Position numbers and translations under genes: made by a program
In this document: one piece after another, positions 8,920 to 17,682 of the stretch
How the letters are laid out: every line of letters starts with the position of its first letter
How positions within the stretch are numbered: the first letter of the stretch is position 1
Source of the DNA: Flavobacterium sp. N3904
Lineage (GTDB): Bacteria > Bacteroidota > Bacteroidia > Flavobacteriales > Flavobacteriaceae
Reading direction: 5' to 3'
Length of the DNA: 64,000 bases
Assembly: GCF_025947305.1 (NCBI RefSeq)
Contig: NZ_CP110009.1
Span: forward strand, 2,769,501-2,833,500
Notes under the pieces: model-generated
Told to the model about the DNA's origin: nothing
Database searches by the model: none
What the model saw: the letters and a program-made list of their open reading frames with translations, nothing else

Positions 8920-9516
8920 ATGACAAAAATAATTGGTTTGACAGGTGGAATTGGCAGTGGTAAAACTACAGTGGCCAAATTATTTTCAGAGTATGGAATA
9001 CCTGTTTATATTGCCGATTTGGAAGCCAGAAATTTAATGCAGTCTGATTTAATTTTAAAGCAAATTCACAATAAATTTGGGGATTCAGTTTTTATAAACG
9101 GAGTTTTATTGCGAGACAAGTTATCTGAAATTGTGTTTAATGATACTGATAAATTAAAACAACTGAATGAAATTGTTCATCCTGCTGTAAAAAAGCATTT
9201 TAAAAATTGGCTTGCAGACAATAAAAACGCTCCGTACGTTATCTATGAAAGTGCTATACTATTTGAAAGTGGCAGTTATAACGAATATGATTTGATAATT
9301 AATGTTGTTGCTCCCCTTGAAATTAGGATTCAACGTGTAATAGAAAGAGATAAAACCACAAGAGAGAAAGTATTGGAAAGAGTGAAAAATCAATGGAATG
9401 ATGAGCAAAAATCATCAAAAAGCGATTTTATATTAGAAAATACCAGTTTAGAGGGCGTAAAGTTAGAGATTGTTAAAATTCTTAAATTTTTAGGAATTAA
9501 TCAAATCAAGTCTTAA
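8920..9516 (+). CDS. coaE: Dephospho-CoA kinase
   Basis: This enzyme phosphorylates dephospho-CoA at the 3' position of the ribose, the last step of coenzyme A synthesis; coaBC for earlier steps lies 6 kb upstream. At 198 residues it has the family length. The P-loop GGIGSGKTT lies near 9-17, followed by the ADLEARNLM adenosine-site region and the HPAVKKHF motif. YESAILFESG and the lid arginines in RIQRVIERDK are also visible. It sits 7 nt downstream of the glycosyltransferase gene. Confidence 0.95.
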   Translation: MTKIIGLTGGIGSGKTTVAKLFSEYGIPVYIADLEARNLMQSDLILKQIHNKFGDSVFINGVLLRDKLSEIVFNDTDKLKQLNEIVHPAVKKHFKNWLADNKNAPYVIYESAILFESGSYNEYDLIINVVAPLEIRIQRVIERDKTTREKVLERVKNQWNDEQKSSKSDFILENTSLEGVKLEIVKILKFLGINQIKS

Positions 9517-9575
9517 ATGTTAATCTTTGGTTAATGCATTATTTAATATATTGTTAAAATACTAATTTTGCTTAA

Positions 9576-11159
9576 ATGAATAAGTTATTTTTTAGAGTAC
9601 TAGTCTTGTTAATGAGTTTATCTTTGATTGGGATAATTCTTGTTCAAGTGTATTGGTTTAATAATTCATTTAAAAATAATGATGAGCAATTTAAATTTCA
9701 CGTAAAACAAGTTATCGGTAATGTGGCTGATAAGTTGCAAAGCAGAGAAGCATATAGTTTTTATGATAAATACAATCATTATAAAGACAGTACCGGTAAA
9801 ATTCCAAAAAGAGATGATTTATTGGAGTTTTATTATGTTCAGAAGAATCCAAAGACTAACAAAACTATTATTTATTCGAATAGTATAATTTCAGAGGATT
9901 TTAAAATTTCGGCAGGTTTATTCGATAAAAAATTTGATACTGAGAATTTTAAAAATTTTAACTCCAAAAGAGTTACCGAAGTTTACAATAACAATAAACT
10001 TGATAATTCGGGGTTACAGCAAAGTTTAATTCCGGACATCAAGATTGAAAAATCGGGTAATTTGGATGTATTGGATAATGCCCAGTTTGAAATATTTTTT
10101 AAAGACATTGCCTCTGCAATGCCTCTTGAAGAAAGAATTTCAAAAGAAGTATTAAGAGACCTCATTAAGAAAGAATTAGAAGAATATGGTGTTAAGACTA
10201 AATTCGAATTTGGAATTTACAGTAATGGGATAGCGACAAAAATAAAATCGGATGATTTTAAATACGATAAGGATGCTACCTATTCAATACCTATTTTTAC
10301 TGATAACGAAGGAAATGAAAAATACAAATTGCTGGTTACTTTTCCTCATAAAAAGAAGTTTTTACTGTCAGAATTAGTGAGTATTACAATATTATCAATC
10401 ATATTTACACTAATTATTATTATAGCTTATACAAGTGCATTAAACCAGTTAATACGTCAGAGACAGATATCCGAAATTAAAACGGATTTCATAAATAATA
10501 TGACGCATGAGTTTAAAACACCTATTGCAACAATAAATTTAGCTTTGGATGCTATTCGGAATCCGAAGATTATTGATGATAAAGAGAAAGTTTTTAAATA
10601 TCTCGAAATGATACGGGATGAGAATAAACGAATGCATGCTCAAGTTGAAAATGTATTAAGGATTTCTAAATTAGAAAAGAAAGAATTAAATATAATAAAA
10701 GAGTCTAGTGATATTGAAGAAGTCATAAATGATGCTATCGAACATGTAAGTTTGATTTTAGAAGATAGGGAGGGAAGTATAGATACTCATTTCGGAGCCA
10801 TAAGGAAAACTGTTTTACTAAATGATGTTCACTTTACCAATGTAGTAGTCAATATCTTGGAGAATGCAATAAAATATACTCCGGGAGTTCCTAAAATTGA
10901 TATTTATACAGAGAATATTAAGGACATGGTTCTTATAAAAATTAAAGATAATGGAGTAGGTATGAGTAAGATTGCTCAAAAAAGAATTTTTGAAAAATTT
11001 TACAGGGAGCATACCGGTGATATACATAATGTGAAAGGACACGGATTGGGTCTTGCTTATGTAAAGAGAATTGTAGATGACCATAACGGTCAAGTATATG
11101 TTGAAAGTGAAAAAGGGAAAGGAAGTACCTTCATAATAAAATTACCATTAATAAATTAA
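9576..11159 (+). CDS. Sensor histidine kinase (RprX-like)
   Basis: A membrane-bound two-component sensor of 527 residues. Transmembrane segments at about 7-28 and 265-287 enclose a periplasmic sensing domain of about 235 residues with no family I can name. The phosphorylated residue is His311 in NNMTHEFKTP. The ATP-binding domain shows the N box (NVVVNILENAIKYTP), G1 box (IKDNGVGM), F box (RIFEKFYR) and G2 box (GHGLGLAY). The response regulator starts 3 nt after the stop, so they form one operon. TAATTTTG at 9563-9570 may be its -7 element. The pair resembles RprX/RprY of Bacteroides, inferred from memory. Confidence 0.93.
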   Translation: MNKLFFRVLVLLMSLSLIGIILVQVYWFNNSFKNNDEQFKFHVKQVIGNVADKLQSREAYSFYDKYNHYKDSTGKIPKRDDLLEFYYVQKNPKTNKTIIYSNSIISEDFKISAGLFDKKFDTENFKNFNSKRVTEVYNNNKLDNSGLQQSLIPDIKIEKSGNLDVLDNAQFEIFFKDIASAMPLEERISKEVLRDLIKKELEEYGVKTKFEFGIYSNGIATKIKSDDFKYDKDATYSIPIFTDNEGNEKYKLLVTFPHKKKFLLSELVSITILSIIFTLIIIIAYTSALNQLIRQRQISEIKTDFINNMTHEFKTPIATINLALDAIRNPKIIDDKEKVFKYLEMIRDENKRMHAQVENVLRISKLEKKELNIIKESSDIEEVINDAIEHVSLILEDREGSIDTHFGAIRKTVLLNDVHFTNVVVNILENAIKYTPGVPKIDIYTENIKDMVLIKIKDNGVGMSKIAQKRIFEKFYREHTGDIHNVKGHGLGLAYVKRIVDDHNGQVYVESEKGKGSTFIIKLPLIN

Positions 11160-11162
11160 AAT

Positions 11163-11870
11163 ATGGAAAACGCGAATAAAAAAATTCTGTTAGTTGAAGA
11201 CGACCTTAATTTTGGTGCTGTACTAAAAGACTATTTAATGCTTAATGATTTTGATGTTGTTTTGGCAAAAAATGGTATGGAAGGTTTTGAAAAATTCAAA
11301 AAGGATACTTATGATTTATGTATTCTTGATGTAATGATGCCCTATAAAGACGGTTATACTTTGGCCAAAGAAATAAGAGAAAAAAATAATGAAGTGCCTA
11401 TTATTTTCCTTACCGCAAAATCTATGAAAGAGGATGTTTTAAAAGGATATAAAGCAGGTGCAGATGATTATTTAAACAAACCTTTTGATTCAGAAGTGCT
11501 TTTGATGAAAATTAAGGCTATTATTCAAAGAAAAGCATCTGATGCAAAACCAGAAGCGGTACAATTTGAGTTTAATGTTGGTAAATTCCACCTTAATTCA
11601 AAACTTCGTTTCTTGACTTTTAGCAACGAGGAACCTATTAAATTATCTCCAAAAGAGAATGAATTGCTTAAAATGCTGATTCTTCATGAAAATGATTTAA
11701 TGCCAAGAGAGTTGGCCTTGACAAAAATATGGAGAGATGATAATTATTTTACTTCCAGAAGTATGGATGTTTATATTGCTAAACTAAGAAAATATTTAAA
11801 ATTAGATGAAGATGTCGAAATTTTAAACATTCACGGTGAAGGATTTAGATTAGTTGTTAAAGCTAAATAA
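11163..11870 (+). CDS. OmpR-family response regulator (RprY-like)
   Basis: This 235-residue regulator has a receiver domain (about 7-120) with the acidic pair in LLVEDD, phospho-acceptor Asp56 in CILDVMMP, Thr84 and Lys106 in DYLNKPF. A winged-helix DNA-binding domain follows, with LSPKENELLKML and the recognition region SRSMDVYIAKLRKYL. It is the cognate partner of the upstream kinase, 3 nt away. Its targets are unknown. The receiver sequence looks like the RprY group conserved in Bacteroidota, a recollection that a tree would have to confirm. Confidence 0.95.
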   Translation: MENANKKILLVEDDLNFGAVLKDYLMLNDFDVVLAKNGMEGFEKFKKDTYDLCILDVMMPYKDGYTLAKEIREKNNEVPIIFLTAKSMKEDVLKGYKAGADDYLNKPFDSEVLLMKIKAIIQRKASDAKPEAVQFEFNVGKFHLNSKLRFLTFSNEEPIKLSPKENELLKMLILHENDLMPRELALTKIWRDDNYFTSRSMDVYIAKLRKYLKLDEDVEILNIHGEGFRLVVKAK

Positions 11871-11877
11871 TAAAATA

Positions 11878-11913
11878 CAAAAAGGCTTCGATTAAATTCG
11901 AAGCCTTTTTTAT
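11878..11913. terminator. Bidirectional terminator between response regulator and thioesterase genes
   Basis: AAAAGGCTTCGA pairs with TCGAAGCCTTTT around a short loop, with an A-run before and a T-run after. It serves both convergent genes; its right edge overlaps the thioesterase stop codon at 11910-11912. Confidence 0.85.
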
Positions 11914-12650
11914 TTCCAATTGAGTTGTAAGGCAAAGCATGTTTTATCCTCTTTGGTAATGCTGAAAACAGTTTCATCGACATTTATACATTCGTGTATT
12001 ACAACTTTGTCTTTTAGGGAGAGTTCTTTTAAAAAGTTCATTTCAAAACTTTTTAGCTGTTGGGATATTATTTTTTTTTCATCCACTAAATCCAAACACC
12101 ATTCGAGGTATTTTACATTATTGGCATGATTTACAATATCTAAATCAGATAAAAAAACTGTTCTTTCGAAAACCATTTCTTTTTCGTGAGTTAAATTTAT
12201 TTTTGAAAATCCCATTTGGGTTGCTTTATTTTCAGGATACAATTCAAAATGCTGATAAGGAAGTGCCAAAGGTTCCGGTCTGCGGGCTTTGGTATTGAAA
12301 ACTGCCCAAAAGGTTTCCGATCCTACTATTTTTCTCCCGTTGACATACATTTCAAGTGCTCTTACCGAACGTGAATTTTCTAAGGAATTGATCCACGTCT
12401 TTACTGTTACCACATCTCTCCATTTAGGAAGCTCCGTGATTTCTACGCGCATTCTACTCAAAACCCAAGCCTGATTGAATTCCTGCATATCGGTAAAACT
12501 GATTCCTCCAACTTCAGAATGGGCAGCTGCAGTTAATTGCAAAAGATTGCATAAATCGGTGTATTTTAAGTAGCCATTTGGAGTACATTGCGTAAAATTG
12601 ATTTCCCAATCTTTGCTTAAAACAGAAGTGAAATTTGGACTTATTGGCAT
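11910..12650 (-). CDS. Acyl-ACP thioesterase (FatA/FatB-like)
   Basis: The 246-residue protein has two hot-dog folds, as in plant-type and bacterial acyl-ACP thioesterases, which release fatty acids from acyl carrier protein. The first half carries SEVGGISFTDMQEFNQAWVLSRM and the second the catalytic region FLSDLDIVNHANNVKYLEW, with the Asp/Asn/His residues expected for the family. The chain length of its substrate cannot be predicted. It is followed by miaA on the same strand with a 16-nt gap containing a short ATGAATT direct repeat. Its 3' end is shared with a bidirectional terminator. Confidence 0.88.
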   Translation of the reverse strand: MPISPNFTSVLSKDWEINFTQCTPNGYLKYTDLCNLLQLTAAAHSEVGGISFTDMQEFNQAWVLSRMRVEITELPKWRDVVTVKTWINSLENSRSVRALEMYVNGRKIVGSETFWAVFNTKARRPEPLALPYQHFELYPENKATQMGFSKINLTHEKEMVFERTVFLSDLDIVNHANNVKYLEWCLDLVDEKKIISQQLKSFEMNFLKELSLKDKVVIHECINVDETVFSITKEDKTCFALQLNWK

Positions 12651-12666
12651 ATAAATAAATTATGAA

Positions 12667-13593
12667 TTATGAATTATGAATTTGATCATTTATGTAATTA
12701 ATAATTTTCGTTGTATCCGTTAAATAATCGAACCATTTGGTGTTTTCATTTCGCTTGAACCAGGTAAGTTGGCGTTTTGAAAACCGGCGGGTGTTTTTTT
12801 TGATTTCTTCAATGGCAAATGGCAAAGTAAATTCACCATCAAAATAGCTGAATAATTCTCTATAGCCTACAGTTTGCAATGCATTCAGTTTTTTGTTTGG
12901 ATATAGTTTTTCGGCTTCCGCCAAAAGTCCTTCATTGAGCATACTGTCAACTCGTTGGTTTATTCTTTCGTAAATTACAGTTCTATCGGCTTCTAGACCA
13001 ATTAGAATTGGTGTAAAATTACGGTTGTTTTTCTTTTGATTCAAAAAAGAGGAATACGGTTTCCCGCTTCCAAGGCAAACTTCTACAAAGCGCATCATAC
13101 GTTGAGGGTTTTGCAGGGTTTGCGGATTTTCGGAAGTTATTCTCTGGAAATAGTCGGGATCTAATGTTTCTAATTGCTGTTGAAGGTATTCTATTCCTAG
13201 TTTTTCGTAATTTAAATTTACTTTTTCCCGAGTCGAAGGATCGATGGAAGGAAACTCGTCGAAGCCTTTTAAAATGGCATCTACATACAATCCAGATCCT
13301 CCGACGAGAACCAGATAATCATTAGTTTGAAATAATTCCTCGATTTTGGTCAGCGCTTCTTTCTCAAAATCGCCAACAGTATAATTATCAAAAATGGATT
13401 TGTTTTGTATAAAATGATGCGTTGCCGCAGCCAATTCGTGTGGACTGGGAACAGCTGTTCCGATGGTCATTTCCTTGAAAAACTGTCGACTATCGCAGGA
13501 AACGATTTCGCAAGTATAATGGTTGGCCAAGCCGATACTCAGGGCTGTTTTCCCGATGGCTGTTGGTCCGACTATGGTGATTAAGTACTTCAT
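12667..13593 (-). CDS. miaA: tRNA dimethylallyltransferase MiaA
   Basis: MiaA adds dimethylallyl to A37 of tRNAs that read codons beginning with U. The 308-residue protein has the P-loop GPTAIGKTA (9-17), the DSRQ motif (CEIVSCDSRQFF), LVGGSGLYVDAI and the tRNA-contact region NPQRMMRFVEV. LQTVGYRELFSYFDG and the C-terminal TRRFSKRQLTWFKR complete the family pattern. It lies upstream of the thioesterase gene on the same strand. A long structured repeat lies immediately upstream of its start. Confidence 0.97.
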   Translation of the reverse strand: MKYLITIVGPTAIGKTALSIGLANHYTCEIVSCDSRQFFKEMTIGTAVPSPHELAAATHHFIQNKSIFDNYTVGDFEKEALTKIEELFQTNDYLVLVGGSGLYVDAILKGFDEFPSIDPSTREKVNLNYEKLGIEYLQQQLETLDPDYFQRITSENPQTLQNPQRMMRFVEVCLGSGKPYSSFLNQKKNNRNFTPILIGLEADRTVIYERINQRVDSMLNEGLLAEAEKLYPNKKLNALQTVGYRELFSYFDGEFTLPFAIEEIKKNTRRFSKRQLTWFKRNENTKWFDYLTDTTKIINYINDQIHNS

Positions 13594-13602
13594 GTTCTTT
13601 TT

Positions 13603-13738
13603 TAGCCCAGATGGAAACGGAAAGCCCAGAGTTATTCTAGTTTGTTTTTCTTGGTAAAAAAGAGCGACTGGAAGAAGCTCCTTTTGTGCCTTAGAAAAAC
13701 TACTGGAATAATGAGGAGTTGCAGTGTACAGCTGGATT
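13603..13738 (+). repeat. Long, divergent member of the AGCCC(C)G...CGGGA structured repeat family
   Basis: The 136-nt spacer between miaA and the channel gene begins TTAGCCCAGATGGAA and ends CAGCTGGATT. The outer blocks correspond to AGCCCCGATGGAA and AGCGGGA of the shorter elements in this window, but the paired bases have changed together: CCAG with CTGG here, CCCG with CGGG there. The interior is longer and carries GAAGAAGCTCC and GGAATAATGAGGAG blocks that can pair (CTCC with GGAG). Which strand is transcribed is unknown; the strand given is the one matching the other copies. Confidence 0.5.
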
Positions 13739-13740
13739 GG

Positions 13741-14589
13741 CTACTGATTATTATTTAAATTGTTACCGCAATGATAACAATATTTTGCGTTTTCGTTTTG
13801 TGTGAGCGTACCACATGCTGCACATGTAGTTTTGATAGTGTCTGCCTTTATGTCCTGATTTGTATTTCTTTTTGCAAATTCGGCCGTTACAATTCCAGTA
13901 GGAACGGCAATGATTCCGTATCCTAATATCATTACTAATGCCGCTAAAAATTGACCGAGAGGAGTTTGAGGGGAAATATCTCCATAGCCGACTGTGGTTA
14001 AGGTTACAATGGTCCAATAAATACTCATAGGAATACTTGTAAAGCCACTTTCCTTGCTTTCTACTATGTACATTATCGAACCAATAATAATGGTGCTAAT
14101 GAGCACAAAATAGATAAATACTGTGATTTTTCCTCTGCTGGCCGTAAGAGCTTCTTTCATGTGTATGGATTGGCTCGTAAATTTTGGATGGTTGAGTATT
14201 TTGAATAGCCGTAACAACCGCAAGGCTCGAATGACAGATAATATTCTTGTTCCTGGGAAAAAAAGCGACAAATACATTGGTAATGTTGCGATAAGATCTA
14301 TGATACCATAGAAACTGAAAATGTATTTTATGGGTTTGTTGATAGAAAATATACGTAATAAGTATTCAAGTGTGAAGAAAACGGTAATTATCCATTCTGT
14401 TAAAACAATTTCGCTGTGGTATTTTGCATCGAAGCCCTGAACGGTTTCCATCATGACTACAAATACGCTTAAAAGAATAAGTCCTAAAAGTATCAAATCG
14501 AATAACCTACCCGCTTTTGTGTTGGTGCCGTAGATTATAATTTGAGTTTTTTGTCTTAAAAGATTATATTTTGATTTGACTTTTTTCAA
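13741..14589 (-). CDS. Voltage-gated-type potassium channel with C-terminal zinc ribbon
   Basis: The 282-residue protein has six predicted membrane segments. An S4-like helix has regularly spaced arginines (RILSVIRALRLLRLFK, about 115-130). The pore carries the K+ selectivity filter TVGYGD at 199-204. The last 35 residues hold two CxxC pairs (CAAC 256-259 and CYHC 271-274), forming a small zinc-ribbon domain on the cytoplasmic side. Domain order therefore fits a small Kv-type channel with an added zinc ribbon. The downstream end is close to the structured repeat at 13603-13738. It starts 10 nt after the stop of the neighbouring minus-strand gene. Confidence 0.93.
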   Translation of the reverse strand: MKKVKSKYNLLRQKTQIIIYGTNTKAGRLFDLILLGLILLSVFVVMMETVQGFDAKYHSEIVLTEWIITVFFTLEYLLRIFSINKPIKYIFSFYGIIDLIATLPMYLSLFFPGTRILSVIRALRLLRLFKILNHPKFTSQSIHMKEALTASRGKITVFIYFVLISTIIIGSIMYIVESKESGFTSIPMSIYWTIVTLTTVGYGDISPQTPLGQFLAALVMILGYGIIAVPTGIVTAEFAKRNTNQDIKADTIKTTCAACGTLTQNENAKYCYHCGNNLNNNQ

Positions 14590-14599
14590 TTATTAGTTT

Positions 14600-15961
14600 T
14601 TAAAAATTAATAATTTTCAGTACTCTGTTTTTTCTCAAATAGTTTTGGATATACGCCCTGATGTTTCTATTGTCTGGCATAGGGACAAGTATGTTTTTTA
14701 GAATTTCGGGATTGTTGATTTGATAATTCAAATCATAAAATGCATATCCTTTGTAAATTCCATTTTCAATCAAGATTGCACTATGTTCTCCCGTTTTTCG
14801 GCCTTTGTCTATGATGATCATATTTTTGTTGTCGAAAAGGTTTTTGTCAATGAATATCTGAACTCTGGCATTGTATTCGGCGGAAGTTATTTTCTGAATG
14901 CAAGCGCCATCGCAATCATTGTTTTCATTTTCAGAACAGGCTGTTTTTGCATCAGAAAGGCCGGTTAGTTTGGAACATAGTTGATAATTTGCCGTAATTC
15001 GATGTAGAGCTCCTTTACCTTCCTGTTGGTTAGGAAAAGCGGTTACTTCTTTTTTGCGCCCATCGGCTTTTTGCAGCTTTAAATTCAAATATCCGTGTTG
15101 GTCCTTTTCGGCATAAATGGCCCAAGACATTGTATTTTTGCGTGCCATTCGATTGTAAATGGGACGGTTTTTCTTTATTTCTTCAGATTCTTTTAATATG
15201 GAAATCAATTCGCTTCCGGTTTCTTCATAAGTTACGGTGAAAACTTCGGTTTGAATTTTTTTGGCACTGCTGGTTATTCCAGTAAAATGTTGATTGACTC
15301 TTTTCTTTATATTTTTGCTTTGGCCTATGTATATAATTTTGCCATCTTCCCGATGGATGTAATAGATACCTATTTTGGAAGGAAGGCTTTCAATTATGTC
15401 CAATAATTTTGGAGATACGCCTTTGATGACTTCAAATTTAATGAGCTCTTTTGTGATGGTTTTCTCCAAATCTTTGTCCAAAAGCATCTTAAACAGCTTG
15501 ACTGTGGCCATAGCATCACCGCTGGCTCTGTGTCTGTCAGCCATTGGAATTCCAAGTGCGCGCACCAATTTTCCAAGGCTATGCGAAGGTTGTTCCGGTA
15601 ATAAGCGTTGTGATAATTCGACGGTACAAAGGGTTTTTATATTGAAATCATAGCCCAATCGCCGAAATTCGGTGCGGAGAATTCGGTAATCAAAAGAGGC
15701 ATTGTGTGCTACAAGTACACAGTCGTTTGTCATTTCGATAATGCGTTTGGCTACTTCAAAAAACTTTGGAGCGCTGCGAAGCATTTCATTATTGATTCCT
15801 GTAAGTTTGACCACAAACGGTTGAATGGGAATTTCGGGATTGATTAAACTGATGAATTGATCAACGATTTCATGCCCATCAAATTTATAGATAGCAATCT
15901 CCGTAATTCCTTCTTCGTTGAATTGTCCTCCAGTGGTTTCTATATCGAGTATTGCGTACAA
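14600..15961 (-). CDS. DEDDh exonuclease fused to a GIY-YIG nuclease domain (DnaQ/UvrC-like)
   Basis: This 453-residue fusion has an N-terminal DnaQ-type 3'-5' exonuclease (about 1-175) with motifs AILDIETTGG, VAHNASFDYRIL and HRASGDAMAT. A GIY-YIG domain follows (about 195-275) with GIYYIHREDGKIIYIGQS. The remaining 180 residues contain a short cysteine cluster (CSKLTGL...CSENENNDCDGAC) and no helicase. The pattern matches exonuclease/UvrC-N-terminal hybrids related to E. coli Cho, with a presumed role in DNA repair. It lies just upstream of the channel gene on the same strand (10-nt gap). Confidence 0.9.
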   Translation of the reverse strand: MYAILDIETTGGQFNEEGITEIAIYKFDGHEIVDQFISLINPEIPIQPFVVKLTGINNEMLRSAPKFFEVAKRIIEMTNDCVLVAHNASFDYRILRTEFRRLGYDFNIKTLCTVELSQRLLPEQPSHSLGKLVRALGIPMADRHRASGDAMATVKLFKMLLDKDLEKTITKELIKFEVIKGVSPKLLDIIESLPSKIGIYYIHREDGKIIYIGQSKNIKKRVNQHFTGITSSAKKIQTEVFTVTYEETGSELISILKESEEIKKNRPIYNRMARKNTMSWAIYAEKDQHGYLNLKLQKADGRKKEVTAFPNQQEGKGALHRITANYQLCSKLTGLSDAKTACSENENNDCDGACIQKITSAEYNARVQIFIDKNLFDNKNMIIIDKGRKTGEHSAILIENGIYKGYAFYDLNYQINNPEILKNILVPMPDNRNIRAYIQNYLRKNRVLKIINF

Positions 15962-15965
15962 AATT

Positions 15966-16004
15966 CAGTGTTCAGTTTACAGTTTTTAGTAATCAGTTTT
16001 AAAG
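15966..16004. repeat. Degenerate CAGTTTn heptad repeat in spacer
   Basis: The short spacer between yggS and the exonuclease gene holds imperfect copies of TCAGTTT/ACAGTTT. It is the same heptad family as the clean four-unit repeat inside yggS about 110 nt away. Confidence 0.55.
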
Positions 16005-16022
16005 CTGAGATCAAAAATCCAA

Positions 16023-16682
16023 TTATCGTCCCCCAAAGATACTACTTCCAATCCGAACCATGGTACTACCGCATGCAATTGCCAATTGGTAATCACCAGA
16101 CATACCCATGGAAACAGTTTGCAGTTTGCAGTTTGCAGTTTGCAATGGTTGTAATCTGTCAAAAATCGATTTCAAATGCGTGAATTCTTTCTGAATTTGT
16201 TTTTGATTATCCGTAAAAGTCGCCATACCCATTAAGCCTACAATTCGAATGTTTTTCATGTCTTTGAATGTAGGAGAGGTTAGTAGTGCTGTTAGTTCTT
16301 CTTCATCCAGTCCGAATTTTGATTCTTCTTCTGCAATGTATATTTGGAGTAAGCAATCAATAACCCGATTGTTTTTTGAGGCTTGTTTATTGATTTCTTC
16401 TAATAATTTCAAACTGTCCACACCATGAATCAAACTCACGAAAGGAGCCATAAATTTAACCTTATTGGTTTGTACATGTCCAATCATATGCCATTCGATA
16501 TCTTTGGGCATTTGTTCCCATTTATCGACCATTTCCTGGATTTTATTTTCGCCAAAAATGCGTTGGCCTGCAGTATAGGCTTCCATCAAATCGGGAATGG
16601 GTTTGGTTTTGGAAACCGCTACCAAAGTCACATGTTCTGGAAGAGTAGATTTTATATGGAGAATATTTTGTTGAATGGACAT
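16023..16682 (-). CDS. YggS/PLPBP family pyridoxal phosphate homeostasis protein
   Basis: A single-domain PLP-binding protein of 219 residues with the alanine-racemase-like barrel. The PLP lysine is Lys25 in VAVSKTKP. IFGENKIQEM, WHMIGHVQTNKVK and the C-terminal phosphate-binding region GMSGDYQLAIACGSTMVRIGSSIFG are all characteristic. The family balances cellular vitamin B6 and amino-acid pools. Unusually, the codons for LQTANCKLQT come from four exact tandem copies of a 7-bp unit (16115-16144). A change of one unit would shift the frame shortly before the conserved C-terminal motif. Confidence 0.93.
   Translation of the reverse strand: MSIQQNILHIKSTLPEHVTLVAVSKTKPIPDLMEAYTAGQRIFGENKIQEMVDKWEQMPKDIEWHMIGHVQTNKVKFMAPFVSLIHGVDSLKLLEEINKQASKNNRVIDCLLQIYIAEEESKFGLDEEELTALLTSPTFKDMKNIRIVGLMGMATFTDNQKQIQKEFTHLKSIFDRLQPLQTANCKLQTVSMGMSGDYQLAIACGSTMVRIGSSIFGGR
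16115..16144. repeat. Four-copy CAGTTTG tandem repeat inside yggS
   Basis: CAGTTTG is repeated four times in a row followed by CA, inside the yggS coding region. Seven is not a multiple of three, so slippage would change the reading frame. Confidence 0.9.
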
Positions 16683-16702
16683 TTGTTGATTAAATTTAAA
16701 GA

Positions 16703-17590
16703 TTAAACAAACTGTTTCGAAATCTTTTCTGCTTTTTTGCTTTCACTATAATCATAAAAACCTTCTCCTGATTTCACTCCCAATTTTCCAGCTCTTACCA
16801 TGTTTACCAATAATGGGCAAGGAGCATATTTTGGGTTTTTGAAACCGTCGTACATTACATTTAATATCGCAAGACAAACGTCTAGACCAATAAAATCGGC
16901 TAGTTGTAAAGGTCCCATTGGATGTCCCATTCCGAGTTTCATAACAGTGTCAATTTCATAAACACCTGCCACTTTATTGTATAATGTTTCGATTGCTTCA
17001 TTAATCATTGGCATCAAAATTCTATTGGCCACAAAACCAGGATAATCGTTTACTTCAACAGGAGTTTTACCCAGTTTTTCTGATAATTTCATTATAATGT
17101 TTGTCACTTCGTCACTAGTGTTGTATCCGCGAATGATTTCGACCAGTTTCATAATCGGAACCGGATTCATAAAGTGCATGCCAATTACACGTTCAGGGTG
17201 TGCTACAACTGCTCCAATTTGAGTAATCGAAATTGAAGAAGTATTAGTTGCCAAAATAGTGTTATGGGAACAGGCTTCATTTAATTGTTTGAAAATATTG
17301 AGTTTTAATTCTACATTTTCAGTGGCGGCTTCGACTACCAAATCAACGCCAACAACACCATCTTTTATGTCAGTGTAGGTTATTATATTAGTGATTGTTT
17401 TGGCTTTGTCCTCTTCGGTTATAGTTCCTTTGGAAACCATTCGGTCTAGATTGGCAGCTATTGTTGCCATTCCTTTATCCAATGATTTTTCGGAAACATC
17501 AATTAATTTTACGGTAAAACCACTTTGTGCAAAGGTGTGGGCAATTCCGTTGCCCATCGTTCCTGCTCCTATTACAGCAATAATTTTCAT
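16703..17590 (-). CDS. 3-hydroxybutyryl-CoA / 3-hydroxyacyl-CoA dehydrogenase
   Basis: This 295-residue NAD(P)-dependent enzyme interconverts 3-hydroxyacyl-CoA and 3-ketoacyl-CoA. The Rossmann motif GAGTMGNGIAHTFA starts at residue 7. ATNTSSISIT and the catalytic-histidine motif GMHFMNPVPIMKLVEII are clear, followed by the C-terminal helical domain with GFVANRILMPMINEA and GMGHPMGPLQLADF. Length fits the single-domain Hbd/PaaH type rather than the multifunctional FadB type. The pathway, beta-oxidation or butyrate-like metabolism, cannot be decided from the neighbours. Confidence 0.95.
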   Translation of the reverse strand: MKIIAVIGAGTMGNGIAHTFAQSGFTVKLIDVSEKSLDKGMATIAANLDRMVSKGTITEEDKAKTITNIITYTDIKDGVVGVDLVVEAATENVELKLNIFKQLNEACSHNTILATNTSSISITQIGAVVAHPERVIGMHFMNPVPIMKLVEIIRGYNTSDEVTNIIMKLSEKLGKTPVEVNDYPGFVANRILMPMINEAIETLYNKVAGVYEIDTVMKLGMGHPMGPLQLADFIGLDVCLAILNVMYDGFKNPKYAPCPLLVNMVRAGKLGVKSGEGFYDYSESKKAEKISKQFV

Positions 17591-17682
17591 TTTTATTATT
17601 TATTTATAAGTTAAAAAAGTTTAAAATTTAAAGACAAAAAATTGACTTTAAACCTTAAACTTTAATTGGATGTATTGAATTT

